From contig JBOHRL010000100.1 in NCBI GenBank assembly GCA_050732695.1, forward strand, positions 1 through 64,000: a DNA stretch of 64,000 bases, written 5' to 3'. Both the position numbers and the translations under genes were made by a program. Below the pieces are notes generated by a model that saw nothing but the letters and a program-made list of their open reading frames with translations, made no database searches and had not been told where the DNA came from. This document shows, piece after piece, positions 40,013-48,857 of this stretch. This stretch comes from JBFFZF01 sp050732695 (GTDB lineage: Bacteria; Gemmatimonadota; Gemmatimonadetes; Longimicrobiales; RSA9). Position 1 is the stretch's first letter. Each line of letters begins with the position of its first letter.

Positions 40013-41239
40013 GTGCGCACTCTTCTCGAATCCCTGACATCACTGATTCCAGCTGGCTCGACAGGCAAGCTGGCAAGCCGGCTGGGCGAATCGGAAACGT
40101 CGGTGAGTCGCGGCATGCAGGCCGGATTCGCCTCGATTCTCACCGGGCTCGTGACTCAGCTTCAGGACTCCGGCGCGATGCGCCGGATCTTCGAACTGTT
40201 CTCGAGCAAGTCGAACGACACGCGCGTGCTCGACAATGTCGATGCCTATCTTAAAAGCGATCAGCCCGCAGGCGCAGCGGGCGGCACGTTTCTGAGCAGT
40301 CTTTTCGGTGGCCGCGCCGGCGAGATCAGTGAAGTGATTGCGCGCGCGAGCGGACTGCGCTCCGGTTCGGCGAGCAGCCTGCTCGGCATGGCGGCTCCGC
40401 TGGTGCTGGGCTTTTTCGGCCGGCAGATCAGGCAGGAAGGCCTCGACGCGGCCGGCCTGACGAGTATGCTGGCCAGCCAGAAGGAGTCGATCCTCGCAGC
40501 CGCGCCCGCCGGCCTCGGCAACCTCCTCGGCCTCGGCGATACGGTGTCACGTGCCGGCGCCGCTGTGGATCCGGACACCCTTCGGGTCGCTCCGGTGGCA
40601 ACGACAGGCGGTCGTCGCTGGCTGTGGCCCGCTGCCGCGGTTGCAGCCGCACTCGTGCTGTTCCTGCTGTTCCGGGGCGGCGGCACGATCGCACCCGTGA
40701 ACACAACGGACGAGGCCTCCGAGGCGACGACGGACGCGCCGCCGGCCACGGTCACGGCACCAACATCGCCCGCGGATCTCGGTGCCGCCGTGGTCCGGCC
40801 TCTCCCCAACGGAACCGAGCTCGCGATCCCCGAGAACGGGATCGAGAATCAGGTCATCACGTTCATCGAAGACGCGAACCGGCCCGTGGACGAAACCACC
40901 TGGTTCGATTTCGACCGTCTGACATTCGCGACGGGCTCTGCCACGATCCAGCCGGAATCGCAGGAACAGATCAACAACATCGTCGCGATTCTTCAGGCCT
41001 ACCCGGCCGTCAACATCAAGATCGGCGGCTACACCGATAACACGGGCGACCCGGCGGCCAACCTTCAGCTTTCACAACAACGCGCGGATGCCGTGCGTAG
41101 CGCGATCGTTGCTCAACAGATCGATGCTGCACGCGTGGAAGCGGAAGGTTACGGCGACCAGCATCCGGTTGCAGACAACGCGACCGAAGAAGGACGGGCG
41201 CAGAACCGTCGCATCGCGCTCCGGGTAACGGCGAAATAG
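40013..41239 (+). CDS. DUF937-OmpA fusion protein
   Basis: 408 residues from GTG at 40013, with GGAGG six bases upstream. The N-terminal part (about 1-180) is a DUF937/YidB-like helical domain (GMQAGFASILTGLVTQL, ASGLRSGSASSLLGMAAPLV). One membrane helix follows (about 202-221, WLWPAAAVAAALVLFLLF), then a Thr/Ala/Pro linker. The C-terminal OmpA-like domain has LTFATGSATIQPESQEQ and the peptidoglycan-binding motif region GYTDNTGDPAANLQLSQQRADAV. The C-terminal half should bind peptidoglycan in the periplasm, with the DUF937 half cytoplasmic. The role of the DUF937 half is unknown. Confidence 0.88.
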   Translation: MRTLLESLTSLIPAGSTGKLASRLGESETSVSRGMQAGFASILTGLVTQLQDSGAMRRIFELFSSKSNDTRVLDNVDAYLKSDQPAGAAGGTFLSSLFGGRAGEISEVIARASGLRSGSASSLLGMAAPLVLGFFGRQIRQEGLDAAGLTSMLASQKESILAAAPAGLGNLLGLGDTVSRAGAAVDPDTLRVAPVATTGGRRWLWPAAAVAAALVLFLLFRGGGTIAPVNTTDEASEATTDAPPATVTAPTSPADLGAAVVRPLPNGTELAIPENGIENQVITFIEDANRPVDETTWFDFDRLTFATGSATIQPESQEQINNIVAILQAYPAVNIKIGGYTDNTGDPAANLQLSQQRADAVRSAIVAQQIDAARVEAEGYGDQHPVADNATEEGRAQNRRIALRVTAK

Positions 41240-41321
41240 GAAACCCTGGCCCCGCCCTCATCGGAGCACGCGGTTGCGCTCGGATGGGGGCGGGATCACG
41301 CACCGTCGATTCTGAATCAGA

Positions 41322-41666
41322 TCAAACGATGTCCGTATCGCTGGCCTCCGGCCCGACCGCGAACGCGTCGGAGGCGGTCTCCGTCTTCTCGCCGGTGATG
41401 GTGACGCGGTAGGCTCCTTCGGCGAGTGGCTCGAACTGAGCGGAATGCCAGCCATCGCCGCCAGCCGTCATCGCTTTCTGTGCGATGACCGTGTTGGTCG
41501 AGGAATCCGTAACGGCGGCCGTCAATAGTGCATCCTCGCGGGTCGGCTGTGCCCGCACGAGGACCGGTTCCGTATCGAAGAAGAGGTCCTCGACTTCGAG
41601 GGACACCAGAGCTATGCCGGGCTCCGCCTTCACGGCGCCGAGATCGAGCGACATGCCCGTGATCAC
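41322..41666 (-). CDS. Small beta-rich protein or fragment, unknown
   Basis: 114 residues from GTG at 41666; a Met codon at 41654 is an alternative. The pattern suggests an immunoglobulin-like beta-sandwich (TEPVLVRAQPTREDALLTAAV, then AEGAYRVTITG). The frame stays open about 70 bases upstream of 41666 (…ECRHVQLEG) without a good start, so it may be the 3' part of a longer decayed gene. It lies 211 bp downstream of the PARG-like gene on the same strand. No family is recognised. Confidence 0.45.
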   Translation of the reverse strand: MITGMSLDLGAVKAEPGIALVSLEVEDLFFDTEPVLVRAQPTREDALLTAAVTDSSTNTVIAQKAMTAGGDGWHSAQFEPLAEGAYRVTITGEKTETASDAFAVGPEASDTDIV

Positions 41667-41877
41667 GCCCTCGAGCTGGACATGTCGACATTCCAGTGTG
41701 CGGCCAGTCCAGAGCGTCGGCCTACAAAGGAACGCGCCTCAGAGCTTCAATTCTCTGCGCCGCCAATTCATGTGCGCAAGAACCGATTCCTGGTGCAGAG
41801 TGCGCGGTAGAAACAGAGGCGGGGCGCCCGCGCGGCTCGGCCTCCTCGCAGGTCGCCGCAGGCGCATCACGCGCCAT

Positions 41878-42861
41878 TCAGTTTCCGTCCGATTCGCCCC
41901 ACTGAAACTCTTCCTGCACGAGTGCCTCCAGCATTTCCTCAACGGCCGATATCTCCGTGCGCATCCGCCCGTACCGTTGCCACGCGTCACCGGCAAGGTC
42001 AACGCCGGCTGCGTCGAACGCATGAAAGACGAGTTGCACATCGGCCAGGTCTGCGGCAAGGGCCTGTAGCATCGTCATCAGAGTGCGATTCCCGCCGAAC
42101 GCGCCACAGCCCCAGAATCCTGTGTTCACGACCGTCCGGCACTTCTCACCCGCGAACTCGGCGCTCTCCCGGCGAGTCGCCGCAAATCCAGTGTAAGCAG
42201 TGCTCACGATGTACTTGATCTCGTCGTGGCTGTACTCGCCATGTCCGCAGGCAGGCGCAGCCATGGCGAGCAGATTCGTGATGGTGGGTGGCGAGATGAG
42301 CGTCGTCGCTGCGATCACATTCCTGACGGATTCGTGCGCAAATCTGTTCCCGTACATGCCACGAGGCCGGCCGGCCCCGGGATTCGGCCGTGTATCGACG
42401 GCGCAGAATCGTTGAACACCCGAGATCGTGATCGGTGTCGGTTCGTGACGTGCGTCCACTGTTTCCGCGCGCTTCTGCATCGCAACCAGCGCCTCACGCA
42501 ACGATCCGAGGATCGGGTGTTCGGCGACCTGAAGCTCGTCCTGCGCGAAAAGCGGTGAGGCATAGGCGACGAAGAGAGAGGGATCCGCGAAGTTCACATG
42601 CCAGTCGACGTCATCCGGCTTCGCGGGCGGCAGATAGGCGAAGACTCCCTGGCTGATTCGGTGTTCGTTCTGAACCGTCAACGTCGATGGAAGTTGCAGT
42701 GCTGGCCACCTGGCATAAGCGATCTGCCCGCCAAAGGCATGGCCCGAAGCGAGGACGAGATCGTAGATGGCCTGCTTGTTAGGGTGATGCCATCGAGGGG
42801 GATGAGCGTCGATGAGACTCGCCGCATCAAATTGCATCCGATCCAGTGGCTGGGGTATCAT
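41878..42861 (-). CDS. PARG-like ADP-ribose glycohydrolase-fold protein, divergent active site
   Basis: 327 residues. The C-terminal part carries the PARG macrodomain block VVNTGFWGCGAFGGNRTLMTML (about 244-265), close to the TGxWGCGAFGGD signature of the family. The preceding helices EIKYIVSTAYTGFAATRR also fit. The catalytic loop, normally a GGG stretch then QEE, aligns with VAYASPLFAQDEL: the glycines are lost and the acidic pair is D108-E109 after Q107. The enzyme may therefore hydrolyse a different ADP-ribosyl substrate or only bind it. The family call rests on manual motif comparison. The ATG at 42861 has a possible GTG upstream at 42864. No toxin or ADP-ribosyltransferase is adjacent. 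Confidence 0.65.
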   Translation of the reverse strand: MIPQPLDRMQFDAASLIDAHPPRWHHPNKQAIYDLVLASGHAFGGQIAYARWPALQLPSTLTVQNEHRISQGVFAYLPPAKPDDVDWHVNFADPSLFVAYASPLFAQDELQVAEHPILGSLREALVAMQKRAETVDARHEPTPITISGVQRFCAVDTRPNPGAGRPRGMYGNRFAHESVRNVIAATTLISPPTITNLLAMAAPACGHGEYSHDEIKYIVSTAYTGFAATRRESAEFAGEKCRTVVNTGFWGCGAFGGNRTLMTMLQALAADLADVQLVFHAFDAAGVDLAGDAWQRYGRMRTEISAVEEMLEALVQEEFQWGESDGN

Positions 42862-43073
42862 CACGTGCCCTCGACGTTCGGTCCTGGAGTCATCCGCCTG
42901 CCCTTGTCCGGTGTGCGCCCATCCGGGCGACAATGGCAGTCCTTGCGTTCGCGGACAGCGCCATCAATATATCGTGCAGGGAGGGTCCTGGAAGCCGATG
43001 CGGATCTTCCGGTCCCGCACGCAAGAGCATCGCGCAGCGCCGCGCACTCGTGCGCTGAGCCGCTCAACCTTCG

Positions 43074-43781
43074 TCAGCGAGAGCCACCACCGAGAGTCAG
43101 GCGTACCCAGGGCCCGGTGAACCCGGCATCCGGGCCATTCGCTATGTCGACGCCGTCCATGCTCCACTCCGGTTCCAGCGGAGCATAGTTGAAGCCGGCG
43201 CGCAGCCCCAGGACGACTCCCTTGCCGCCCTCACCGGCAGGGATGAACCAGTCGGCTCCGAGCGCTGCGCCGGCAAGGAACGCACCGTTGGCGAGGTTGG
43301 CGCCGCGGCGCGGGTTCTGAAGGATTTCATCAAACGCAAGAGTGCTGCGCTCCGTTATGCGGAGATTCATCGCACCGCCACCAAGTGCGAGAAGCGGGTA
43401 GATCGCGAAGCGGCCGCCGCGTAGAACCTGGTAGCCGACATTGACCATTCCGAATCCGCCCGTGATGCGCGTTCGGAACGCACCGTCGCTCGTTGTTTCG
43501 TCCGATTGCAGAATCGTGTGACCTTCACCGCCCAGGATCAGACGGCCACGAATGAAATAGCCCCCTCCGCCGAGCGTAAGGAAGCGCTGCGAGAACGTTG
43601 GGAAGCCTTCCGCAGTGAGTGACGCGTTGAGTTCATCGAGTTCGAGTTTCTCGACGCCGACCATGAAGAAGCCACGGCCTCCACGTTCCGACACACCGGG
43701 CGTCCCGCGCCGCTGACCCGCACCGGGCGAAGCAGAAACCAGGAGCAGAAGCAGGGCGATGTGCAGCATCCGGTTGCGCAT
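43074..43781 (-). CDS. Outer-membrane beta-barrel protein
   Basis: 235 residues. The signal peptide (about 1-22, ending GAGQ) is followed by alternating beta-strand patterns (RGFFMVGVEKLELDEL, FLTLGGGGYFIRGRLILGG, GGFGMVNVGYQVLRGGRFAIYPLL), expected of a small barrel of about eight strands. The mature C-terminus GPWVRLTLGGGSR lacks the classical terminal Phe but ends in a strand. No enzymatic motif is seen. It probably sits in the outer membrane; the role is unknown. It lies 30 bp before the M28 peptidase gene on the same strand, so the two may be co-transcribed. Confidence 0.75.
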   Translation of the reverse strand: MRNRMLHIALLLLLVSASPGAGQRRGTPGVSERGGRGFFMVGVEKLELDELNASLTAEGFPTFSQRFLTLGGGGYFIRGRLILGGEGHTILQSDETTSDGAFRTRITGGFGMVNVGYQVLRGGRFAIYPLLALGGGAMNLRITERSTLAFDEILQNPRRGANLANGAFLAGAALGADWFIPAGEGGKGVVLGLRAGFNYAPLEPEWSMDGVDIANGPDAGFTGPWVRLTLGGGSR

Positions 43782-43811
43782 GTGAGGTCTCCGTGTGAAG
43801 CGGCAACGTTG

Positions 43812-45458
43812 TCACGAAGCCGGCCGCGAGCCCATTCCCTCCATGGCCGGTCGCGTATCCGCGTTGGCCACGTCCCAGCTGACCTGGTGAATGAGGCGTA
43901 CGATGCGGGTCATCTTCTCGTAGTTGATGCGGTCGGCGTCATCATCAGGTGTGTGGTAGTCCGGGTGCAGGCCGGTGTGGAACCAGACGGCAGGCACACC
44001 GTTCTGGAGGAACGGCCACTGGTCGCTTCTGCGCAGCAGGTTGGACTCGTTGTTGTCGTAACGGAACCGGAGCGTGAGGCCGGTCGCGCCGTTGGCGGCT
44101 TCGACGGCAGCCGCGAGTTCAGGCGTACGGCTGTAGCCGAGAACGTTGACGGCATTGGCGTTGGACTCGGCGGTCTGTGGTTCGAGGCCGTTGAAGCGGC
44201 CGCCTCCGTCGTCGGGCACTTCCTGGTTGCGGCCGATCATGTCCACGTTGAATACCGCGGCGATATTCTCGAGTGGGAACGGCGGGTCGAGAGTAAGTTG
44301 CCAGACACCGAGGGATGGCCCGCGCTCCTCGGCATCGGAGATGACGAAGACGACCGAGCGCCGGGGCCGTTCACCTGCCTGAGCGGCGCGTGCGTACGCC
44401 GCGGCAACGGCCATCACACCAACGGCGCCGGAGGCGTTGTCATCGGCGCCATTGAAAATGGTCTCGCCATCGGCGCCGTTGTGGTCGTGGTGTCCGACGA
44501 TGATAACGGCCTGATCACGAAGTGCGGGATCGGCTCCTTCGACCATGGCGAGGATGTTGCGGCCGGGTGTGATGTGGCGGGTGACGTTGGCGTTGAGGGT
44601 TGCGCGGGAAGCCGGCAGCTCGATCACGCCGAGGCCGGCCGAGGCAGCTTCCGCCGCCTCAGCCAGTTCGAGCAGCGTGCGGCCACTGCGGGCGATGAGA
44701 GCATCCGCAAGGCGGGCGGAAATGGTGGCGCCGGGAATGGTGATCTGCTCGATCCACTGTCGAAGCGTGAAGCGTTCGATGCGCCGCGGTTGAGGCGGCC
44801 AGTAGTTCGACATCGCATCAGTCCAGTCGGTGACATCGTCGCGGTTGTGGACATCGCGTACAAACAGGATGCCGGCGGCACCGCGCTCCTGTGCCGCAAG
44901 GGCCTTTCGCCAGTCGCGTGATGCCTCGGCTGTGACGACTCCATCGAATGGACTGGCCGGGTCATCGACACCCGGCTCGCGCTCGAGGACGAGGACGATC
45001 TTCCCGCGCACGTCCTTGCCGCGGTAATCGTCCCAGCCGATGCCGGGCTCGACGATGCCGAACCCGGCGAACACGACCTCGCCCCTCGCAACCGCCGGCG
45101 CGCTGAAGCTGAGCGGGTACCACTCATCGCCCGGCGCGCGCTCGCTGCCCGCGCCTGAAACCACCAACGCGTTCCCTTCCCCGAGGCTGAACCACATCAG
45201 GTCGAAGCGCTGATCGTACGTGCCTTCGTCGCCCGCCGGCCCAAGTTCAAGGGAATCGAAGCGGGCCCGGACCCAGTCCGAGGCCTTCTCGATCCCGGGC
45301 GTGCCGACGAGCCGGCCGCGCGTGGAATCGTGAGCCAGCGCGTAGAGGTCGTCTCGCAACCCCGCTTCAGTGATGGAGTCGTTGAATGGAGCTGCGGAGG
45401 AGTTGGCACACGCCGGCAACGCCAGCAGAGCGAGTGCCAGCCACGATCTCTCGAACAT
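43812..45458 (-). CDS. M28-family aminopeptidase lipoprotein with PA domain
   Basis: 548 residues from the ATG at 45458, chosen because GGGAG lies ten bases upstream. The N-terminus has a lipobox (LALLALPACA). An insert resembling a PA domain is at about 120-270 (GEVVFAGFGIVEPGIGWDDY). The M28 zinc site is clear: VGHHDHNG (first His), GADDNASG (bridging Asp), DAEERG (Glu pair), FNVDMIGR (Asp) and LHPDYH (His near the C-terminus). It is therefore a complete aminopeptidase-like zinc hydrolase, presumably in the periplasm and attached by lipid. It lies downstream of the divergent glycosyltransferase gene. Confidence 0.92.
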   Translation of the reverse strand: MFERSWLALALLALPACANSSAAPFNDSITEAGLRDDLYALAHDSTRGRLVGTPGIEKASDWVRARFDSLELGPAGDEGTYDQRFDLMWFSLGEGNALVVSGAGSERAPGDEWYPLSFSAPAVARGEVVFAGFGIVEPGIGWDDYRGKDVRGKIVLVLEREPGVDDPASPFDGVVTAEASRDWRKALAAQERGAAGILFVRDVHNRDDVTDWTDAMSNYWPPQPRRIERFTLRQWIEQITIPGATISARLADALIARSGRTLLELAEAAEAASAGLGVIELPASRATLNANVTRHITPGRNILAMVEGADPALRDQAVIIVGHHDHNGADGETIFNGADDNASGAVGVMAVAAAYARAAQAGERPRRSVVFVISDAEERGPSLGVWQLTLDPPFPLENIAAVFNVDMIGRNQEVPDDGGGRFNGLEPQTAESNANAVNVLGYSRTPELAAAVEAANGATGLTLRFRYDNNESNLLRRSDQWPFLQNGVPAVWFHTGLHPDYHTPDDDADRINYEKMTRIVRLIHQVSWDVANADTRPAMEGMGSRPAS

Positions 45459-45550
45459 GTCGTCGTTCTCCCGGCGGGTTTCCACGCTCAAGGTATCTCG
45501 AACGCGGATCTGCGCCAGCGGATTGGCGTGCCGGGTATTATCCTTGGACG

Positions 45551-46495
45551 ATGATCCGTATCGTGGCGCGTACCAACGGCGTCGGCGTGGACAGGGATGT
45601 GCGCCTCCTCCTCGACGCCTTCGACAGCTTCGGCGAGCGCCCCGCCTTCTCCCATTACCGCAGCATCAGCCCGCTGCGGCGGTGGGTCGGACAACGCGAT
45701 CCGCGCCAATGGATTCTCTTCCTCGAACGCGTGACGGCGAGGTGGTTGCGCAGCGCCGGCCACTACCTGCTCATCCCCAACCAGGAACGCTTCGCCCGCC
45801 GCCTTGTCCCGTTGTTGTCGCGCATCGACCACATTCTATGCAAGACACGCCACGCACAGGAGGTCTTTGCCCCGCTCCACCCATCGGTACGGTACATCGG
45901 TTTCACATCCGTCGATCGGCGATGCTTGGATATAACGCCAGATTATTCGCGTTTCTTCCATCTGGCCGGCGGCAGTTTTCTCAAGGGAACGGAGGTGTTG
46001 TTCGAGGTGTGGTCGCGCCATCCGGAATGGCCCGAGCTGACGGTCGTCCGGCACGGCGGCGAGGCACCGGTCCGTGTGCCGGCGAACGTGAACCTCGTGC
46101 GTGTGTATGTGCCAGACGAAGAGCTTCAATCGATGCAGAATGCGTGTGGCGTCCACCTCTGTCCGTCGCGGAGCGAAGGGTGGGGGCATTCCATCGTCGA
46201 AGCGATGTCGTGTGGTGCAGTGACGGTGACGACGGACGGTCCTCCCATGAACGAATTGATACAGTCGGAGCGTGGCGTACTGGTTCCGTGGCGGGACAGC
46301 GAGCCGCGCAAGCTCGGTGTCAACTACTCGATCGATCCGGCGCTGCTGGAGTCAGCGATTGCCGACCTGATCGGGCGGCCTGCCAGCGAGAAAGCGGCAC
46401 TGGGCACGGCGGCGAGACACTGGTTCGAGCAGAATGACCGTGCCTTCCGGGCCAATCTCGAGCAGGTCGCGGAATCGATCCTCCCATCCACGTAA
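45551..46495 (+). CDS. Glycosyltransferase, GT4-like
   Basis: 314 residues, GT-B fold. The C-terminal half holds the nucleotide-sugar site: SRSEGWGHSIVEAMSCGAV, including the E-x7-E motif of retaining GT4 enzymes, followed by TTDGPPMNELI. The N-terminal Rossmann part is short and begins MIRIVARTNGVGVDRDVRLLLDAF. It probably adds a sugar to a glycan or lipid at the inner membrane. No ribosome binding site is clear; an alternative start is possible. It stands alone between a divergent M28 gene and a convergent CBS gene, so the polymer it serves is unknown. Confidence 0.82.
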   Translation: MIRIVARTNGVGVDRDVRLLLDAFDSFGERPAFSHYRSISPLRRWVGQRDPRQWILFLERVTARWLRSAGHYLLIPNQERFARRLVPLLSRIDHILCKTRHAQEVFAPLHPSVRYIGFTSVDRRCLDITPDYSRFFHLAGGSFLKGTEVLFEVWSRHPEWPELTVVRHGGEAPVRVPANVNLVRVYVPDEELQSMQNACGVHLCPSRSEGWGHSIVEAMSCGAVTVTTDGPPMNELIQSERGVLVPWRDSEPRKLGVNYSIDPALLESAIADLIGRPASEKAALGTAARHWFEQNDRAFRANLEQVAESILPST

Positions 46496-46631
46496 CGAAT
46501 CACCACGCTGTTACAACCGTTCGATCTGAAGTTGGAAGTTGTCGTTGCAGTCGTTACTGTCGCACTTTTTCACGTGGGCGGCCGGTGGCTGAAGGGCGCG
46601 AGGACGGCGCCCGTCACCGTACGAGTCACGA

Positions 46632-47066
46632 TCAGGCAAATACGCCCTGAACGTACTCGCGCAGGTAGCGGTTCTCGGCCTCGAGACCGTTGCGCACGGC
46701 ATTGACGACATCGCCGATGGAAACGATGCCGGCGAGCCTGCCCTCCGCGACGATCGGCAGGTGTCGGATGCGGTTTCTGGTAAGGATCTCCATGACATAC
46801 TGGATGTCGTCGTCAGGCAGGCCAACGACGAGTTCGCGGGTCATCACGCGTGAAATCGGAATCGTACTCAGCCGCGCGGCGTCATGGTTTGCAAGCCGAA
46901 GGATGTCCCGTTCGCTGATGATCCCGACGATGTCGCCGCCACTCTGCACGACGAGAGCGCCGATGCTGTGTTCGACGAGCAATTCGATTGCCGCGGCCAC
47001 CGACAGATCGGCCGAAATCGTGATGACCGTATTGCCCTTGGAACGGAGGATGTCAGCGATCTGCAT
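46632..47066 (-). CDS. Tandem CBS-domain protein
   Basis: 144 residues from the ATG at 47066, preceded by GGAAGGAGAGAG. Two CBS motifs: MQIADILRSKGNTVITISADLSVAAAIELL, then IGALVVQSGGDIVGIISERDILRL; and PISRVMTRELVVGLPDDDIQYVMEIL, then RHLPIVAEGRLAGIVSIGDVVNAV. Stand-alone CBS pairs sense adenine nucleotides and act as regulators of other proteins, often through dimerisation. The partner is not visible here. A short GC hairpin (46594-46612) lies between its stop and the convergent glycosyltransferase. Confidence 0.9.
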   Translation of the reverse strand: MQIADILRSKGNTVITISADLSVAAAIELLVEHSIGALVVQSGGDIVGIISERDILRLANHDAARLSTIPISRVMTRELVVGLPDDDIQYVMEILTRNRIRHLPIVAEGRLAGIVSIGDVVNAVRNGLEAENRYLREYVQGVFA

Positions 47067-47330
47067 GCTCTCTCCTTCCGGTAAGAAGATGAGGCCGACG
47101 TCACAGCATCCCGTCGGCCTCAACATCTGGAGGATGCGTGAACTCGCCGGTTTTTGCAAGAGTCGAGTCGCGGCTGGACGGCCCACGCTGTGCGCGGGCG
47201 GGATCCTGATTCGTGCGCGTCCGGCTGCGCACCACGGTTGCCCTCGTGGGACCGGGATCGCACGTTGAGTCGATCGGTCCGCTCGGGACCGTGACCGGCG
47301 CCGCTACCTGAATGCACCGTCAGAGGAGTC

Positions 47331-47996
47331 GTGACGCGTCCGCTACGCCTGAAGCCGAGGTCCGGCAGGGATCCGGAAAAGGCCGGGGAACAGGCCGATG
47401 CCCACGGCGAGGCGGGCCCGGTTCGGGGGGGAGCGACGCCGATTCGGGTTTCCCGATCGCTGACGGACACGGATCTGCTCGCAGGCATACGAGCCGGTCG
47501 TGCCGATGCGTTGGAAGCGCTCCTCGAACGGTACTGGGCGCCCCTCGTCGGATATGTCGCTCGGCGATCCGGCTCGAGCGATTTCGCGGCCGACGTCGTA
47601 CAGGACGTTTTCTGTCGGATCTGGGAGAGGCGCACGGAATGGCGGTCTCACGGTTCCGTTGCCGGTCTTCTGTACCGACTGGCTCGGAACACGGCCGTCT
47701 CACAACAAAGACGAGGACGTGCACGCGAGCGCGCAGCAGGCACGTATCGCCGCCTCATGCTGAACCGCACACCGCCGCCGTTGCCGGCGGAACGAGTGGA
47801 ACTGCGTGACGCCCTCGAGGCCGCCATCGCGCGGCTGAGCCCGAGGCGTCGCGAGGTTTTCGAACTGCGCATGCTGGACGGGCTTTCCTATCAGGAGATC
47901 GCCCATGCAATGGGCACATCGAAGCAGACGGTCGCGAATCAGTTCAGCCGCGCCCTGACCTTGCTTCGCGAATCACTGGCCCACCTCCTTTCCTGA
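47331..47996 (+). CDS. ECF sigma factor (FecI-like)
   Basis: 221 residues from GTG at 47331, with GAGGAG just upstream. The N-terminal 40 residues are polar and poorly conserved. Region 2 is ALLERYWAPLVGYVARRS, then DVVQDVFCRIWERR, then VAGLLYRLARNTAVSQQRR. Region 4 is AAIARLSPRRREVFELRMLDGLSYQEIAHAMGTSKQTV. It heads a run of plus-strand genes: unknown protein, FecR anti-sigma, SusC-like receptor with STN domain, SusD. This matches the transducing-receptor layout in which the sigma factor is released by the anti-sigma when the outer receptor is occupied. Confidence 0.9.
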   Translation: MTRPLRLKPRSGRDPEKAGEQADAHGEAGPVRGGATPIRVSRSLTDTDLLAGIRAGRADALEALLERYWAPLVGYVARRSGSSDFAADVVQDVFCRIWERRTEWRSHGSVAGLLYRLARNTAVSQQRRGRARERAAGTYRRLMLNRTPPPLPAERVELRDALEAAIARLSPRRREVFELRMLDGLSYQEIAHAMGTSKQTVANQFSRALTLLRESLAHLLS

Positions 47997-48116
47997 GCAG
48001 CTCCGCGCCACTGACTCTCCCCACTCCTGCTCCCCTCTGATCTTCCCGTCAATGGTACGATCGGTCCCCCTCGAGCGTGACTTGGATCGCCTGCAACCCA
48101 TACGCGGAGCGTGAGG

Positions 48117-48857
48117 ATGGATGACCGACTGAGGCGTGAACTCAGGCTGTTGAAGGGTTATTCGCTCTTCCTGACGGTGCTGATCGGGGCGCTGGTGCTG
48201 ACCGCGTTCCGTCAGGGCCAGAATCAGCGCTTCGCGGAGATCGATGTCGAGCGGATCAACGTCGTCGAACCGGATGGCAACTATCGAATGGTCATCTCGA
48301 ACCGGGCGCGATCGATCGGTCCGATCTATCGCGGTCGACCGTTCGGTTACCCCGGCGGCACGCGTCCCGGCATCATCTTCTTCAACGACGAAGGCACCGA
48401 GAATGGCGGGCTGACGTTTTCCGGACAGCGGCGGCCGGACGGTACGTTCACGGCGTCGAATCACCTGTCCTTCGATCAGTACGAACAGGACCAGATCGTC
48501 GTTCTCAATTATACCGATGACAATGGCAGGCGTCAGATGGGTCTCACGATCGGGGACCGAGCAGACGTATCGATCTTCGACCTGGTTGCGGAACGTGATT
48601 CGATTCGACGCATGCCAGCCGGGCCGGAGCGGGAGGCCGCATTGCGGCGCTGGGCGGAGCCTCGCGACGGTGTTCCGCTCTACGCGCCGCGCCTGTTCGT
48701 CGGCCGTGACGTTGCCAGGTCTGCGCTGATCACGTTGGCGGACCCGATGGGCCGGACGCGCCTCCGCATGCGTGTCGATTCGGCCGGGTCGCCCAGTCTC
48801 GAGTTCCTCGACGCCAACGGTGCGGTTACGGCGGTGTTTCCGGAGCCTGGCCGATGA
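48117..48857 (+). CDS. Membrane-anchored protein of unknown function in the sigma/FecR locus
   Basis: 246 residues. The ATG at 48117 is preferred over GTG at 48111 because GGAG lies seven bases upstream. One membrane helix is at about 16-32 (KGYSLFLTVLIGALVLTAF). The rest should be periplasmic and beta-rich (INVVEPDGNYRMVISNRARS, then GIIFFNDEGTENGGLTFSG, then ADVSIFDLVAERDS). No family is recognised. It lies between the ECF sigma and FecR genes and overlaps FecR by ATGA (48854-48857), so it is translationally coupled to the anti-sigma. Position suggests a part in signal sensing; that is inference. Confidence 0.7.
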   Translation: MDDRLRRELRLLKGYSLFLTVLIGALVLTAFRQGQNQRFAEIDVERINVVEPDGNYRMVISNRARSIGPIYRGRPFGYPGGTRPGIIFFNDEGTENGGLTFSGQRRPDGTFTASNHLSFDQYEQDQIVVLNYTDDNGRRQMGLTIGDRADVSIFDLVAERDSIRRMPAGPEREAALRRWAEPRDGVPLYAPRLFVGRDVARSALITLADPMGRTRLRMRVDSAGSPSLEFLDANGAVTAVFPEPGR

